A stretch of DNA of 64,000 nt, taken from the NCBI GenBank assembly GCA_016716275.1, contig JADJWR010000003.1, positions 1,302,001 through 1,366,000 on the forward strand. The letters run 5' to 3'. The notes beneath the pieces are model-generated. The model ran no database searches, was not told where the DNA came from, and saw only the letters and a list, made by a program, of their open reading frames with translations. The DNA comes from Burkholderiales bacterium (GTDB lineage: Bacteria > Pseudomonadota > Gammaproteobacteria > Burkholderiales > Burkholderiaceae_F). The translations under genes were made by a program, and so were the position numbers. Below, piece after piece: positions 16,795 through 27,512 of the stretch; position 1 is the stretch's first letter, and each line of letters opens with the position of its first letter.

Positions 16795-19112
16795 GCCGCG
16801 GGCGGCGGCGCCGGCTTGCGAACGGCCACTGGCTTGACGCGCGGCGTGATCAGGATTCCCTTGCGCGCGCGGTGGCCGGCGTGCGCCTGCATCTGCGCCG
16901 CGCGCACCTCGACCCGGGTCGCCTTGCCGCCCCTGCCCTGTCCCTCGACGATCACGCCTGCCCCGCCGCAGGGCGTGGCGGCAACCAGCCGCTCGCCGTC
17001 GTCGAGTCCCATCAGGATCACGCCGCGGCCGCCGCCGGAAAGCGCCTTGATCTCGGTGGCGGCGAACACCAGCAGTCGCCCCTTTTCCGACACGCAGGCG
17101 ATGCGGTCGTCCGATGGCTCGGCGGGAACCGGGCGCAGCGGCGCAGCGCCATGGTCGACGCTGATGAACTGCTTGCCGCCCTTCATCCGCGAGACCAGGT
17201 CGCCGATCGTGCAGGCGAAACCGGTGCCGGCCGTCGTTGCCAGCAGCAGCGGCTGCGCCGCCGCGCCGGCGACATAGCCGACCAGCCGCGTGCCGGACTC
17301 CAGGTCGATCAGCGAGGTTACCGGCGAGCCGTCGCCACGCGCCGAGGGAAGCGCCGACACCGGCAGCGAGTACACGCGACCGTTGCTGCCGATGGCAACC
17401 AGGTGATCGACGGTCCGGCACTCGTAGGCGCCGTACAGGCCGTCGCCGGGCTTGAAGGTGAACTGCGCGGCGTCATGGCCGTGGCCGCTGCGCGCGCGGG
17501 CAAAGCCTTTCTCGGAGACGATCACGGTGACCGGCTCGTCGAGCACCTTCGTCTCGGCCACCGCGCGCTCGGCGGTTTCGATCAGCGTGCGGCGGCCGTC
17601 GCCGTACTTCCTGGCGTCGTCGTCGAACTCCCTGCCGACCTGGCGGCGCAGCGCGCCCTCGGCGCCGAGCAGCTTGCCGAGCGCCGCCTGGTCCTTGCGC
17701 AACTGCGCCAGCTCCTGATCGATGCGGATGCCCTCGAGGCGCGCCAGCTGGCGCAGCCGGATCTCCAGGATGTCCTCGGCCTGCCGCTCGCTCAGCCCGA
17801 AGGCGCGCATCAACTCCGGCTTCGGCTCGTCCGAGCCGCGGATCAGCGCGATCACCCGGTCGATGTTGAGCAGGACCGCCTGCCGGCCCTCGAGGATGTG
17901 GATGCGGTCCTCGACCCTGGCCAGCCGGTGGCGGCTGCGCCGGCGCACCGTGTCGACGCGGAACTCGATCCACTCGGCGAGGATCTCGGTCAGCGCCTTG
18001 CAGCGCGGCCGCCCGTCGCGGCCGATCATCACCAGGTTGACCGGCACGTTGGTCTCGAGGCTGGTGTGCGCGAGCAGCATGGTGACGAAGGCGTCGCGTT
18101 CGATCTTCGCGGTGCGCGGCTCGAACACCAGCCGCACCGCCGCGTCCCTGCCCGCCTCGTCGCGCACCGAGTCGAGCTGCGCCAGCACCACCTGCTTGAG
18201 CTGCTGCTGCTCGGCGCTCAGCGACTTCCTGCCTGCCCTGACCTTCGGGTTGGTCAGCTCCTCGATCTCCTCGAGCACCTTCTGCGCCGAGGTCCCCGGC
18301 GGCAGCTCGTCGACCACCAGCTGCCACTGGCCGCGCGCCAGTTCCTCGAAACGAAAGCGCGCCCGCGCCTTCAGGCTGCCGCGTCCGCTGGCGTACAGCT
18401 CGCGGATGTCGGCGCGGGCCGAGATGATCTGTCCGCCGCCCGGGAAATCCGGCCCCGGCAGCACCATCAGCAGTTCGTCGAGCGCAACCGCCGGGTCCTT
18501 CAGCACCAGCTGCAGCGCCGCCACGACCTCGCGCAGGTTGTGCGACGGGATCTCGGTGGCCATGCCCACCGCGATGCCCGAGGCGCCGTTCAGCAGCACC
18601 ATCGGCAGCCGCGCCGGCAGCCACTTCGGCTCCTGCTGGCTGCCGTCGTAGTTGGCGCCGAAGTCGACCGTCCCTTCGTCGAGCTCGTCGAGCAGCAGGC
18701 GGGCGATCGGGGTGAGCCGCGCCTCGGTGTAGCGCATCGCCGCCGCACCGTCGCCGTCACGCGAGCCGAAGTTGCCCTGACCGTCGATCAGCGGGTAGCG
18801 CAGCGAGAAGTCCTGCGCCATCCGCACCATCGCGTCGTAGGCGGCGCTGTCGCCGTGCGGATGGAACTTGCCGAGCACGTCGCCGACCACCCGCGCGCTC
18901 TTCACCGGCCGGGCGTTCGCCGCCAGGCCCATCTGGTCCATCGCGTAGAGGATCCGCCGCTGCACCGGCTTCAGGCCGTCGGCGACGTCGGGCAGCGCCC
19001 GTCCCTTGACCACGCTCACCGCGTAGTCGAGATAGGCGCGCTGCGCGAAGGCGGCCAGCGTCAGCGTCTCGCCGCCATCGCTGGCCGGAAACAGGGTCTG
19101 CTGTTCGAGCAT
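16791..19112 (-). CDS. parC: DNA topoisomerase IV subunit A
   Basis: A 773-residue type IIA topoisomerase A subunit that, with ParE, decatenates daughter chromosomes. The breakage-reunion domain has KPVQRRILYAM, the quinolone region HPHGDSAAYDAMV and the catalytic tyrosine in AAMRYTEARLT (about residue 130). The C-terminal part holds beta-pinwheel repeats (for example GRVYSLPVSALP). The length and the lack of a full gyrase box favour ParC over GyrA. In the quinolone region the serine is wild type, while the position four residues later is aspartate instead of the glutamate of E. coli. parE is not in the window. Confidence 0.93.
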   Translation of the reverse strand: MLEQQTLFPASDGGETLTLAAFAQRAYLDYAVSVVKGRALPDVADGLKPVQRRILYAMDQMGLAANARPVKSARVVGDVLGKFHPHGDSAAYDAMVRMAQDFSLRYPLIDGQGNFGSRDGDGAAAMRYTEARLTPIARLLLDELDEGTVDFGANYDGSQQEPKWLPARLPMVLLNGASGIAVGMATEIPSHNLREVVAALQLVLKDPAVALDELLMVLPGPDFPGGGQIISARADIRELYASGRGSLKARARFRFEELARGQWQLVVDELPPGTSAQKVLEEIEELTNPKVRAGRKSLSAEQQQLKQVVLAQLDSVRDEAGRDAAVRLVFEPRTAKIERDAFVTMLLAHTSLETNVPVNLVMIGRDGRPRCKALTEILAEWIEFRVDTVRRRSRHRLARVEDRIHILEGRQAVLLNIDRVIALIRGSDEPKPELMRAFGLSERQAEDILEIRLRQLARLEGIRIDQELAQLRKDQAALGKLLGAEGALRRQVGREFDDDARKYGDGRRTLIETAERAVAETKVLDEPVTVIVSEKGFARARSGHGHDAAQFTFKPGDGLYGAYECRTVDHLVAIGSNGRVYSLPVSALPSARGDGSPVTSLIDLESGTRLVGYVAGAAAQPLLLATTAGTGFACTIGDLVSRMKGGKQFISVDHGAAPLRPVPAEPSDDRIACVSEKGRLLVFAATEIKALSGGGRGVILMGLDDGERLVAATPCGGAGVIVEGQGRGGKATRVEVRAAQMQAHAGHRARKGILITPRVKPVAVRKPAPPPAA

Positions 19113-19194
19113 CGGGGAAGCTGCGCCGGCAGCGGATGCAGATGGGAGGAGCGCGATTCTACGGGCCGCCTCCGCGTTCGGCGCCGACCGCGCC

Positions 19195-22100
19195 CTAATG
19201 CGTCAGCCGGCGCGCCCGCCCCGTGTCGCGCTGCTCGATGTAGATCTGCGCGAACTCCTCGGGCGTCAGCGGTCGCGAGAACAGGTAGCCCTGCGCCGAA
19301 TCGCAGCCGAGCTGCTGCATCCAGTCCTGCTGCGCCTGCGTCTCCACCCCCTCGGCGGTGATCCGGATGCCCAGGGCGCGCGCCATCTCGATCACCGCCT
19401 TGACGATGGTCAGCGTGCGCGCGTCGCGCATGCACTCGACGGTGAAGCTGCGGTCGATCTTCAGGCGGTGGATCGGCAGGTCGCGCAGGTGCGCCAGGCT
19501 GGAGAAGCCGACGCCGAAGTCGTCGAGCGCCAGCCGCACCCCGGCATGGCGCAGCTGCAGCAGGTTCTCGCGCACCGACGACGAGGTGTCGAGCAGGCCC
19601 GTCTCGGTGACCTCGATCTCGACCTCGCCCGGCGTCACGCCGTGCTCGTCCAGCGTGGCGAGCAGCTTCTCGACGTAACCCGGCTGCCGCAGGTGCACGC
19701 CGGCGATGTTCACCGCCAGCGTCGGGATCTGCAGACCCGACTCCCGCCACCGCTGCCTGGCCTTGCAGGCCTCGCGCAGCACCCATTCGCCGAGGCCGAC
19801 CACCAGGCCGCTCTCCTCGGCGATCGGAATGAACTCGGCCGGCGAGACCTCGCCGACCTCGGCGTCGGTCCAGCGCACCAGCACCTCGGCGCTGACGATG
19901 CGGCCGTCGGCCAGCGACACGGTCGGCTGGAAGTAGAGCATGAACTCGCGCGACTCGATCGCCTTGCGCAGGCGCTGCTCGAGCCTCAGCCGCAGGTCGA
20001 CGCGGCGCGCCACTGCCGGCGTGTACAGCGCATAGGTCGCCCGGCCGCTTTCCTTGGCCTCGTACATCGCCGCGTCGGCGGCGTTGACCAGCGCCTCGAG
20101 GTCGACGCCGTCGTGCGGGAAGAAGCTGATGCCGATCGACGGCGTCACCACCAGATCCAGACCGAACACCCGCATCGGCGCGCTGATCGCGCCGATCAGC
20201 CGGCGCGCCAGCTCGATCGCCGATTCCTGCTCCTGCATCTCGCCGACCAGCGCGACCAGCTCGTCGCCGCCGCGCCGGCCGAGCAGCCGCGGCGCCGGGA
20301 TTTCCCGCTGCAGGCGCGCGGCGACCGTGCGCAGCACTTCGTCGCCGGCACGGTGGCCGTAGCCGTTGTTCAGCAGCCGGAAGTTGTCGAGATCGATGAA
20401 CAGCAGCGCGCAGCGGCGCCCCTGGGCGTGCGCCTGCGCCAGTTCGCTGCGTGCCTGCTCGTCGAAGGCATGGCGGCTGGCGAGCTGCGTCAGCGAGTCG
20501 ATCCGCGCCAGCCGCTCGATGCTTTCCTTGGCCTGCACCTGCTCGGTCACGTCCTTCGACACGCCGCGGTAGCCGACGAAGGCGCCGTGCGCGTCGAACA
20601 CCGGGTCGCCGCTGGAGGCGACGAAATGGATGCTGCCGTCACGGCCGACGCTGCGCGTCAGCAGATCGCGGTACGGCTGCCGCGCCCGCAGCACCGCGCG
20701 GTGCTCGTCCCACGACGCGGGCTCGACCAGCACGACATTCAGCTCCCAGCGTCGCTGCCCGATCAGCTCCTCGAACGGCAGCAGGCCCGAGTGTGGCCCC
20801 TTGGTGCCGTACTCGATGCGCGTGAAACGGAACTCGCCGTCCATTTCCCAGTACCAGTCGGACGACAGCTCGGTCAGGGCGCGGAAGCGGGCCTCGCTCG
20901 CCACCAGGCCGTCGATCAGCGCCGTTCGCTCGGTCACGTCGAGCGACAGGCCGCGGTAGCCGATGAAGACATTGCCGCGGAACATCGGCTCGGCCGAGAT
21001 CTCGAAGACCCGCTCCGGGCGGTCGGCGTAGCGCACGCGAAGCGGTAGGCGCTGCAGCGGTTCGCGCCGCTGCATCGCCGCGATGGCCGCCCGCCGGCCG
21101 TCGTCCTCCACCTCGCCGACCGCCGACTGGCCGAACGGCTTGCCGATCATGCCCTCGATGCGGCTGTCGTCGAACTCCGAGCTGCCGCGCACCAGCGTGT
21201 AGCGCAGCTCCGCGTCCGTCTCCCAGTACCACTCGGTCACCATCCGGGCCAGCGCGCGGAACCGCTCCTCGTCACGGCGCAGCGCGTGGATCGTGCTCTC
21301 CGTCTCGCTGATGTCGCGCACCGCGCCGTAGTAGCCGCCGAAGCCGCCGTCGGCGCGCAGCACCGGCTTGCCGCAGGCGGCCAGCCAGGTGGTCTTGCCG
21401 TCGGCTCGGTCGACGCGGAAACGGAACCACGGGAACGGCTCGCGACGTCGGACCCGCTGGTCGAGCTCGCGTTGCTGCCGAGTGTCCGACCAGTAGCCGT
21501 GCAGCTTCCGTACCTGGCGGCCGAGCAGGTCCTGCCGCTGCCGGCCCGCCATCGTCGCCGACACCGGCGACAGCTCGACGATGCGGCCCCTGGCGTCGGT
21601 TCGCCAGAACCCGTCGTGGGTCAGGTCCGCCAGATCCTCCATCGCGCGGCGCTGGCGGCTGAGCGCCACCGCGTGCAGTTCCTCCTCCGAAAGCACGCTG
21701 CGCAGGCTGATCATGCCGCCGTCGGCAGTGCGGCAGTCGCTCATCATCACCCACTGACCATGCAGCATTCGCACCCGATCGTTGAACGGCACATCCAGCT
21801 GGCGGCGCCGCAGCCGTTCGCCGATGTACTGCTCGAGCGAACGCCCCTCGACCAGCGTCGCCGGCGCGCTCGGGTAGTAGACGCGCAGCAGTTCCTCGTG
21901 CGTCACGCCGGGCTCGAGCAGGTGGCGCACTTCCGGGTACAGCCGCCGGTAGGCCTCGTTGCACTCGACCAGGCGATCGTCGCGGTCGTAGACCGCCAGG
22001 CCGGCGCTCATCGACTCGATCGCGCTCTCGATCGTCGAGGCACGCTCGACCGCTTCGGCCGCCTCGGCGCCGCCTTGCCGCAGCCACATCACCACGCCGG

Positions 22101-22386
22101 CCAGCAGGGTCAGCGAGGCGGCGGCCTGGACCACGTGCAGCAGGCGGTGCAGGCCGACCGCTGCGTCGCCGAACAGGCGGTGCAGGACGTCGGGCGACAG
22201 CCACTCGGCCACCTCCGCCGCGACCGTGACCAGCATCACGATGCCGATCGCCGCGAGGCCGGCTCGCTGAAGCCGGCCGAGCACCGGCAGGCGCCAGCGG
22301 ATCGATTCGCCGGCCGGTCGCCGGCGCGCAAGCACGGTGCCGGCCCGTTCCGGATCGTCGTTCGAACGCAGCGTCTCCATTTTCAT
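19195..22386 (-). CDS. Membrane PAS-GGDEF-EAL protein, probable c-di-GMP phosphodiesterase
   Basis: A 1063-residue signalling protein. Two N-terminal transmembrane helices (about 35-57 and 75-97) are followed by four PAS-like sensor domains (from about 110, 250, 375 and 500), each with the WYWETD/DxDWYWE or YRGVSxDVTE landmarks. A GGDEF domain (about 630-790) and an EAL domain (about 805-1050) follow. The cyclase motif reads GGDEL and no RxxD inhibitory site is visible. The EAL motif reads EVL but keeps its glutamate, and the other phosphodiesterase residues are present (VNIAG, EVTETG, DDFGVGFSS, KIDRSF, AEGVET, QGYLFSRP). c-di-GMP breakdown is therefore the likelier activity. It stands alone, 82 bases after parC in transcription order reversed; the signal is unknown. 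Confidence 0.88.
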   Translation of the reverse strand: MKMETLRSNDDPERAGTVLARRRPAGESIRWRLPVLGRLQRAGLAAIGIVMLVTVAAEVAEWLSPDVLHRLFGDAAVGLHRLLHVVQAAASLTLLAGVVMWLRQGGAEAAEAVERASTIESAIESMSAGLAVYDRDDRLVECNEAYRRLYPEVRHLLEPGVTHEELLRVYYPSAPATLVEGRSLEQYIGERLRRRQLDVPFNDRVRMLHGQWVMMSDCRTADGGMISLRSVLSEEELHAVALSRQRRAMEDLADLTHDGFWRTDARGRIVELSPVSATMAGRQRQDLLGRQVRKLHGYWSDTRQQRELDQRVRRREPFPWFRFRVDRADGKTTWLAACGKPVLRADGGFGGYYGAVRDISETESTIHALRRDEERFRALARMVTEWYWETDAELRYTLVRGSSEFDDSRIEGMIGKPFGQSAVGEVEDDGRRAAIAAMQRREPLQRLPLRVRYADRPERVFEISAEPMFRGNVFIGYRGLSLDVTERTALIDGLVASEARFRALTELSSDWYWEMDGEFRFTRIEYGTKGPHSGLLPFEELIGQRRWELNVVLVEPASWDEHRAVLRARQPYRDLLTRSVGRDGSIHFVASSGDPVFDAHGAFVGYRGVSKDVTEQVQAKESIERLARIDSLTQLASRHAFDEQARSELAQAHAQGRRCALLFIDLDNFRLLNNGYGHRAGDEVLRTVAARLQREIPAPRLLGRRGGDELVALVGEMQEQESAIELARRLIGAISAPMRVFGLDLVVTPSIGISFFPHDGVDLEALVNAADAAMYEAKESGRATYALYTPAVARRVDLRLRLEQRLRKAIESREFMLYFQPTVSLADGRIVSAEVLVRWTDAEVGEVSPAEFIPIAEESGLVVGLGEWVLREACKARQRWRESGLQIPTLAVNIAGVHLRQPGYVEKLLATLDEHGVTPGEVEIEVTETGLLDTSSSVRENLLQLRHAGVRLALDDFGVGFSSLAHLRDLPIHRLKIDRSFTVECMRDARTLTIVKAVIEMARALGIRITAEGVETQAQQDWMQQLGCDSAQGYLFSRPLTPEEFAQIYIEQRDTGRARRLTH

Positions 22387-22562
22387 CGCGATCGTCGGCG
22401 CTTGCCCCGTGCTCGGTGCGCGGGCGGCCGCCGCCAGGCGGCCTCGGGAAAGGCGGCAGCCGAGCTTACAGAAACACGGTAATCCGACAACGGTGCCGGG
22501 CCCGGCGGGTGCGACCGACGGCACACCGCCTCCGGCCAGTCGGTGCCTGCCGCGTGTTCGCC

Positions 22563-24019
<1,457 letters not shown>

Positions 24020-24023
<4 letters not shown>

Positions 24024-25117
24024 GTCAGTGGCAGCAGGATCCGGAACGCGGTGCGACCGGGCCGGGAGTCGAACTCGATCGTGCCGTCGTTGGCCAGCAC
24101 GAATGCCTGCGCCAGCGTCAGACCCAGGCCGGTGCCGTCGGCCCGCCCGGTGACGAGCGGGAAGAAGATGCGGTCCTTGATCTCGTCGGCCACGCCGGGA
24201 CCGTTGTCGATCACCGTCAGCTCGGCGGCCAGCCGGACGTGGCGCCGGGCGATGGTGACGTGGCGGGCGACCCGCGTGCGCAGGACGATCTGCGCGTCGC
24301 CGTCGGCGATCCGCCCGGCCAGCGCCTGCGCGGCGTTGCGCACGATGTTCAGCAGCGCCTGGATCAGCTGCTCCTTGTCGCCGCGGCCGCTCGGCATCGA
24401 CGCGTCGTAGTCGCGCTGGATCTCCAGGCCGCGCGGGAACTCGGCCAGGATCACGGCGCGCACGCGCTCGCAGAGCTCGTGCACGCTGTACTCGGCCACC
24501 ACGCGCGGCGCGCGATGCGGCGCCAGCAGGCGATCGACCAGCGACTGCAGGCGGTCGGCCTCGGCGATGATCACCCGCGTGTACTCGCGCTGCTCGCCGA
24601 GCGGCAGCTCGCGCTCGAGCAGCTGCGCTGCGCCGCGGATGCCGCCAAGCGGGTTGCGGATCTCGTGCGCGAGGTTGCGCAGCAGCTGGCGGTTGGCCTC
24701 CGACAGGCCGACCTGCCGATCCTCGCGGCTGACCCGCAGCTGTTGCTCGATTTCCGTCATCTCGAGCAGCAGCTGCCGGCCGTCGTCGTCGAGCGCGGAG
24801 GCCATCACCTGCACCACCACCGGCTCGCGCAACGGCCGGCGCAACTCGACGACGTGCGGCAGCTGGGCGAGATCGCCGGCGGCGGCCGACTGCCACAGGC
24901 GTTCCAGCTGATGCCCGTCGCTGAACAGCCGCTGCGCCGGGTGGCCGATCAGGTGTCGCCGCGAGGCGTCGAGCAGTACTTCCGCCGCCTGGTTGGCGTA
25001 CGCGACGCAGTCATCGGGGCCGATCACCAGCACCCCGGTGGCAAGCAGATCGAGACCGCCCAGAGCTGCACCGGCGCTGCCGCCCTGCGGGCGAGCCACG
25101 TTCAGCGTCGGGCTCAT
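24020..25117 (-). CDS. ntrB: Nitrogen regulation sensor histidine kinase NtrB
   Basis: A 365-residue soluble histidine kinase/phosphatase without transmembrane segments, as expected for NtrB. A PAS domain (about 20-125) is followed by the H box LAHEIRNPLGG, the N box NIVRNAAQAL and the G boxes DNGPGV and GTGLGLTLA. It phosphorylates NtrC under nitrogen limitation and dephosphorylates it when PII signals sufficiency. I chose ATG 25117 over a GTG 18 bases upstream. It overlaps ntrC (ATGA) and lies 52 bases after the DUF4124 gene. Confidence 0.94.
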
Positions 25118-25169
25118 CTGGTCGACCGACGCCACGACGGCGCCCGATCGTCACGCGCGGCGACGCGCG

Positions 25170-25685
25170 CTACTGGCGCGACAGCAGCGTCAGTTCGCGC
25201 CTCAGCGAGGCGATGTTGTTTTCGGTCCGCTGCAGGTCGGCCTGCAGCCTCGCCACCCGATCGCGGTAGCCCGCATCGCCGCGTTCGCCGGGCAGCCGCT
25301 CGGGCGCACCGTTGCGGTACTCGGCGTGCAGCGCCTGCAGCTTCTGCTGCTCGGCACCGAGTTCGTCCTCGAGGATCCGCCGCCGGTCGCCGTCGCGCGT
25401 CCGCTGCGTCTGGCTGTCCACGCGCGGGAAACTGGCCGGTGAAATCGGCCGCGACTCGGCCGCCGAACGCGCCGCCGCAGGCTGGCGTGGCGCCGCCACC
25501 GACAGCGTCGGCTGGATGTCCAGCCGCGTGCAACCCTTGCCCAGGCCGGTGTTCTGGTAGGTCTTGCGGCCGTCCGCATCCTGGCAGACGAAGATGTCGG
25601 AACTGGCCCATGCCGCCAGTGGCGAGGCGGCCAGCATCAGCGCCACCAGCGTACGGACCGCCGGCTTCGATACCGATGAACTCAT
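25170..25685 (-). CDS. DUF4124 domain-containing exported protein
   Basis: A 171-residue protein with a signal peptide (about 1-27, VRTLVALMLAASPLAAWA). A short DUF4124-like region follows (SDIFVCQDADGRKTYQNTGLGKGC, about 29-52, with the paired cysteines and the YQN element). The C-terminal half is a coiled coil (about 100-170, RILEDELGAEQQKLQALHAE onward). It sits between glnA and ntrB on the same strand, an arrangement I recall from other betaproteobacteria. The role is unknown; a periplasmic location is predicted. Confidence 0.8.
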   Translation of the reverse strand: MSSSVSKPAVRTLVALMLAASPLAAWASSDIFVCQDADGRKTYQNTGLGKGCTRLDIQPTLSVAAPRQPAAARSAAESRPISPASFPRVDSQTQRTRDGDRRRILEDELGAEQQKLQALHAEYRNGAPERLPGERGDAGYRDRVARLQADLQRTENNIASLRRELTLLSRQ

Positions 25686-25805
25686 GCAAACCAGTGTAAG
25701 GGAACGAGGCGAGGCAGTGCATCGGCATTTGGGCTGAACCGATCAGCCGGCCGGCGGAGTTGTTTCGATTCGTTTCGGCGGCCACGACTCGCTGCTGCTC
25801 GACAG

Positions 25806-25833
25806 GGGAAGGGGCGGTCCGCCGCCCCTTCCC
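25806..25833 (-). terminator. Strong GC stem-loop after glnA
   Basis: A perfect 12-base-pair stem (GGGAAGGGGCGG pairing with CCGCCCCTTCCC) with a 4-base loop, 20 bases past the glnA stop. No T-run follows on the reverse strand. It is probably a partial terminator or an RNA-stabilising 3' hairpin that lets glnA mRNA exceed that of the downstream DUF4124-ntrB-ntrC genes. Confidence 0.6.
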
Positions 25834-25853
25834 GTGACGGTCGACGGTTGCGG

Positions 25854-27266
25854 CTACAGCCCGTAGTACATGTCGAACTCGATCGGATGGGTGGTCATCC
25901 GGAAGCGGGTGACCTCCTCCATCTTCAGCGCAATGTAGGCGTCGATCATGTCGTTGCTGAACACGCCGCCGCGGGTCAGGAACTCGCGGTCGCGGTCGAG
26001 ACTCTCCAGCGCCTCGTCGAGCGAAGCGCAGGGATGCGGGATCTTGGCCGCCTCCTCCGGTTCGAGGTCGTACAGGTTCTTGTCCATCGGCTCGCCCGGA
26101 TGGATCTTGTTCTGCACGCCGTCCAGGCCGGCCATCATCAGCGCCGCGAAGGCAAGGTAGGGATTGGCGGTCGGGTCGGGGAAACGCACCTCGACGCGGC
26201 GGCCCTTCGGGTTCGACACGTACGGAATGCGGCAGGACGCCGAGCGGTTGCGCGCCGAGTACGCCAGGTTGATCGGTGCCTCGAAGCCGGGCACCAGGCG
26301 CTTGTAGCTGTTGGTGCCCGGGTTGGTGATCGCATTCAGGGCCTTGGCGTGCTTGATCACGCCGCCGATGTAGTACAGCGCGAATTCCGACAGGCCGGCG
26401 TAGCCGTTGCCGGCGAACAGATTCTGGCCGTCCTTCCAGATCGACTGGTGCACGTGCATGCCGGAGCCGTTGTCGCCGACCACCGGCTTCGGCATGAAGG
26501 TCGCCGTCTTGCCGTAGCTGGCGGCGACGTTCCACACGGTGTACTTGAGGATCTGCAGCCAGTCGGCGCGCTTGACCAGCGTCGAGAACTTGGTGCCGAT
26601 TTCGCACTGACCGGGCGCCGCCACCTCGTGGTGGTGCACCTCCACCTCGACGCCCTGCTGCTCGAGCAGCAGGCACATCTCGGAGCGCATGTCCTGCAGC
26701 GAATCGGTCGGCGGCACCGGGAAGTAGCCGCCCTTGACCGGCGGCCGGTGCGCCAGGTTGCCGGCCTCGTAGTCGATGCCGGTCGACCAGGGCGCCTCCT
26801 CGGACTTGATCTTGACGAACGAGCCCCACATCCCGGCATCCCAGGTCACCGAGTCGAAGATGAAGAACTCGGGCTCGGGGCCGAAGTAGGCGGTGTCGCC
26901 GATGCCGGTCGACTTCAGGTAAACCTCGGCACGCCTGGCCAGCGAGCGGGGGTCGCGGTCATAGCCCTTGCCGGTCGACGGCTCGACCACGTCGCAGGTC
27001 AGGATCAGCGTGTTTTCCTCGCGGAACGGGTCCATCCGCGCCGAGTCCGGATCCGGCATCAGCAGCATGTCGGAGGCCTCGATGCCCTTCCAGCCGGCGA
27101 TCGACGACCCGTCGAAGGCGTGGCCCTGCTCGAACTTGTCGATATCGACCGCCTTGGCCGGCACGGAGACGTGCTGCTCCTTGCCGCGCGTGTCCGTGAA
27201 GCGGAAGTCCACGAAGCGGACCTCGTTGTCGGCAATCATCTTCATCACGTCTTTGGGCGTCCCCAT
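25854..27266 (-). CDS. glnA: Glutamine synthetase type I
   Basis: A 470-residue GS-I enzyme making glutamine from glutamate, ammonia and ATP as a dodecamer. The beta-grasp N-terminal domain (about 15-97) and the catalytic domain are complete. The latter includes PEPEFFIFD, the NGSGMHVHQS motif, and the tyrosine in NLYDLEPEE near residue 397-400 that is the adenylylation site of the regulated GS-I beta form. ATG 27266 is preceded by an AAAGGAGA Shine-Dalgarno; a longer in-frame extension to 27302 is discarded. It heads a nitrogen-control cluster with ntrB and ntrC and has a sigma-54-type promoter about 95 bases upstream. Confidence 0.97.
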   Translation of the reverse strand: MGTPKDVMKMIADNEVRFVDFRFTDTRGKEQHVSVPAKAVDIDKFEQGHAFDGSSIAGWKGIEASDMLLMPDPDSARMDPFREENTLILTCDVVEPSTGKGYDRDPRSLARRAEVYLKSTGIGDTAYFGPEPEFFIFDSVTWDAGMWGSFVKIKSEEAPWSTGIDYEAGNLAHRPPVKGGYFPVPPTDSLQDMRSEMCLLLEQQGVEVEVHHHEVAAPGQCEIGTKFSTLVKRADWLQILKYTVWNVAASYGKTATFMPKPVVGDNGSGMHVHQSIWKDGQNLFAGNGYAGLSEFALYYIGGVIKHAKALNAITNPGTNSYKRLVPGFEAPINLAYSARNRSASCRIPYVSNPKGRRVEVRFPDPTANPYLAFAALMMAGLDGVQNKIHPGEPMDKNLYDLEPEEAAKIPHPCASLDEALESLDRDREFLTRGGVFSNDMIDAYIALKMEEVTRFRMTTHPIEFDMYYGL

Positions 27267-27360
27267 CTGACTATCTCCTTTCGCGGATTGAACTCGAGGC
27301 ACTGAGCGGTGAATTCGCGGTCGCCTGAGCCCAGGCGACCAAGATCACTGCAGCACTTCT

Positions 27361-27376
27361 AGCAGGAACCGTGCCG
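27361..27376 (-). promoter_or_regulatory. Sigma-54 (-24/-12) promoter for glnA
   Basis: On the reverse strand the sequence reads CGGCACG-GTTC-CTGCT. The invariant GG and GC are exactly 10 bases apart, and 10 of the 12 conserved consensus positions match TGGCACG-N4-TTGCT. Transcription would begin near 27350, giving a leader of about 85 bases. The call fits the presence of ntrB and ntrC in the same cluster. It was found by eye only. Confidence 0.6.
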
Positions 27377-27388
27377 CCCTTGCCGCAG

Positions 27389-27405
27389 TGCGTAATGACT
27401 ACGCA
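27389..27405. promoter_or_regulatory. NtrC-like binding dyad upstream of glnA
   Basis: A perfect 17-base dyad, TGCGTA-ATGAC-TACGCA. It has the TGC-N11-GCA framework and 6-5-6 spacing of NtrC sites (TGCACC-N5-GGTGCA), although the inner bases differ. It ends 13 bases upstream of the -24 element. That is closer than most enhancer sites, so another dimeric regulator is possible. Confidence 0.45.
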
Positions 27406-27512
27406 CCGCCGTTGTGCATCAACGGCTTGCCGTGCAACCTGGTGTGGCGCACAACCAGCCCGGATCACCAGGTCAAAGCATGAAATCGGGCGAGATGCAC
27501 TACGTTAGTGCA

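Noticed and set aside
16731..19361. 876-codon forward frame opposite parC
   Set aside because: It is the antisense shadow of a conserved topoisomerase gene, with no start signal or domain.
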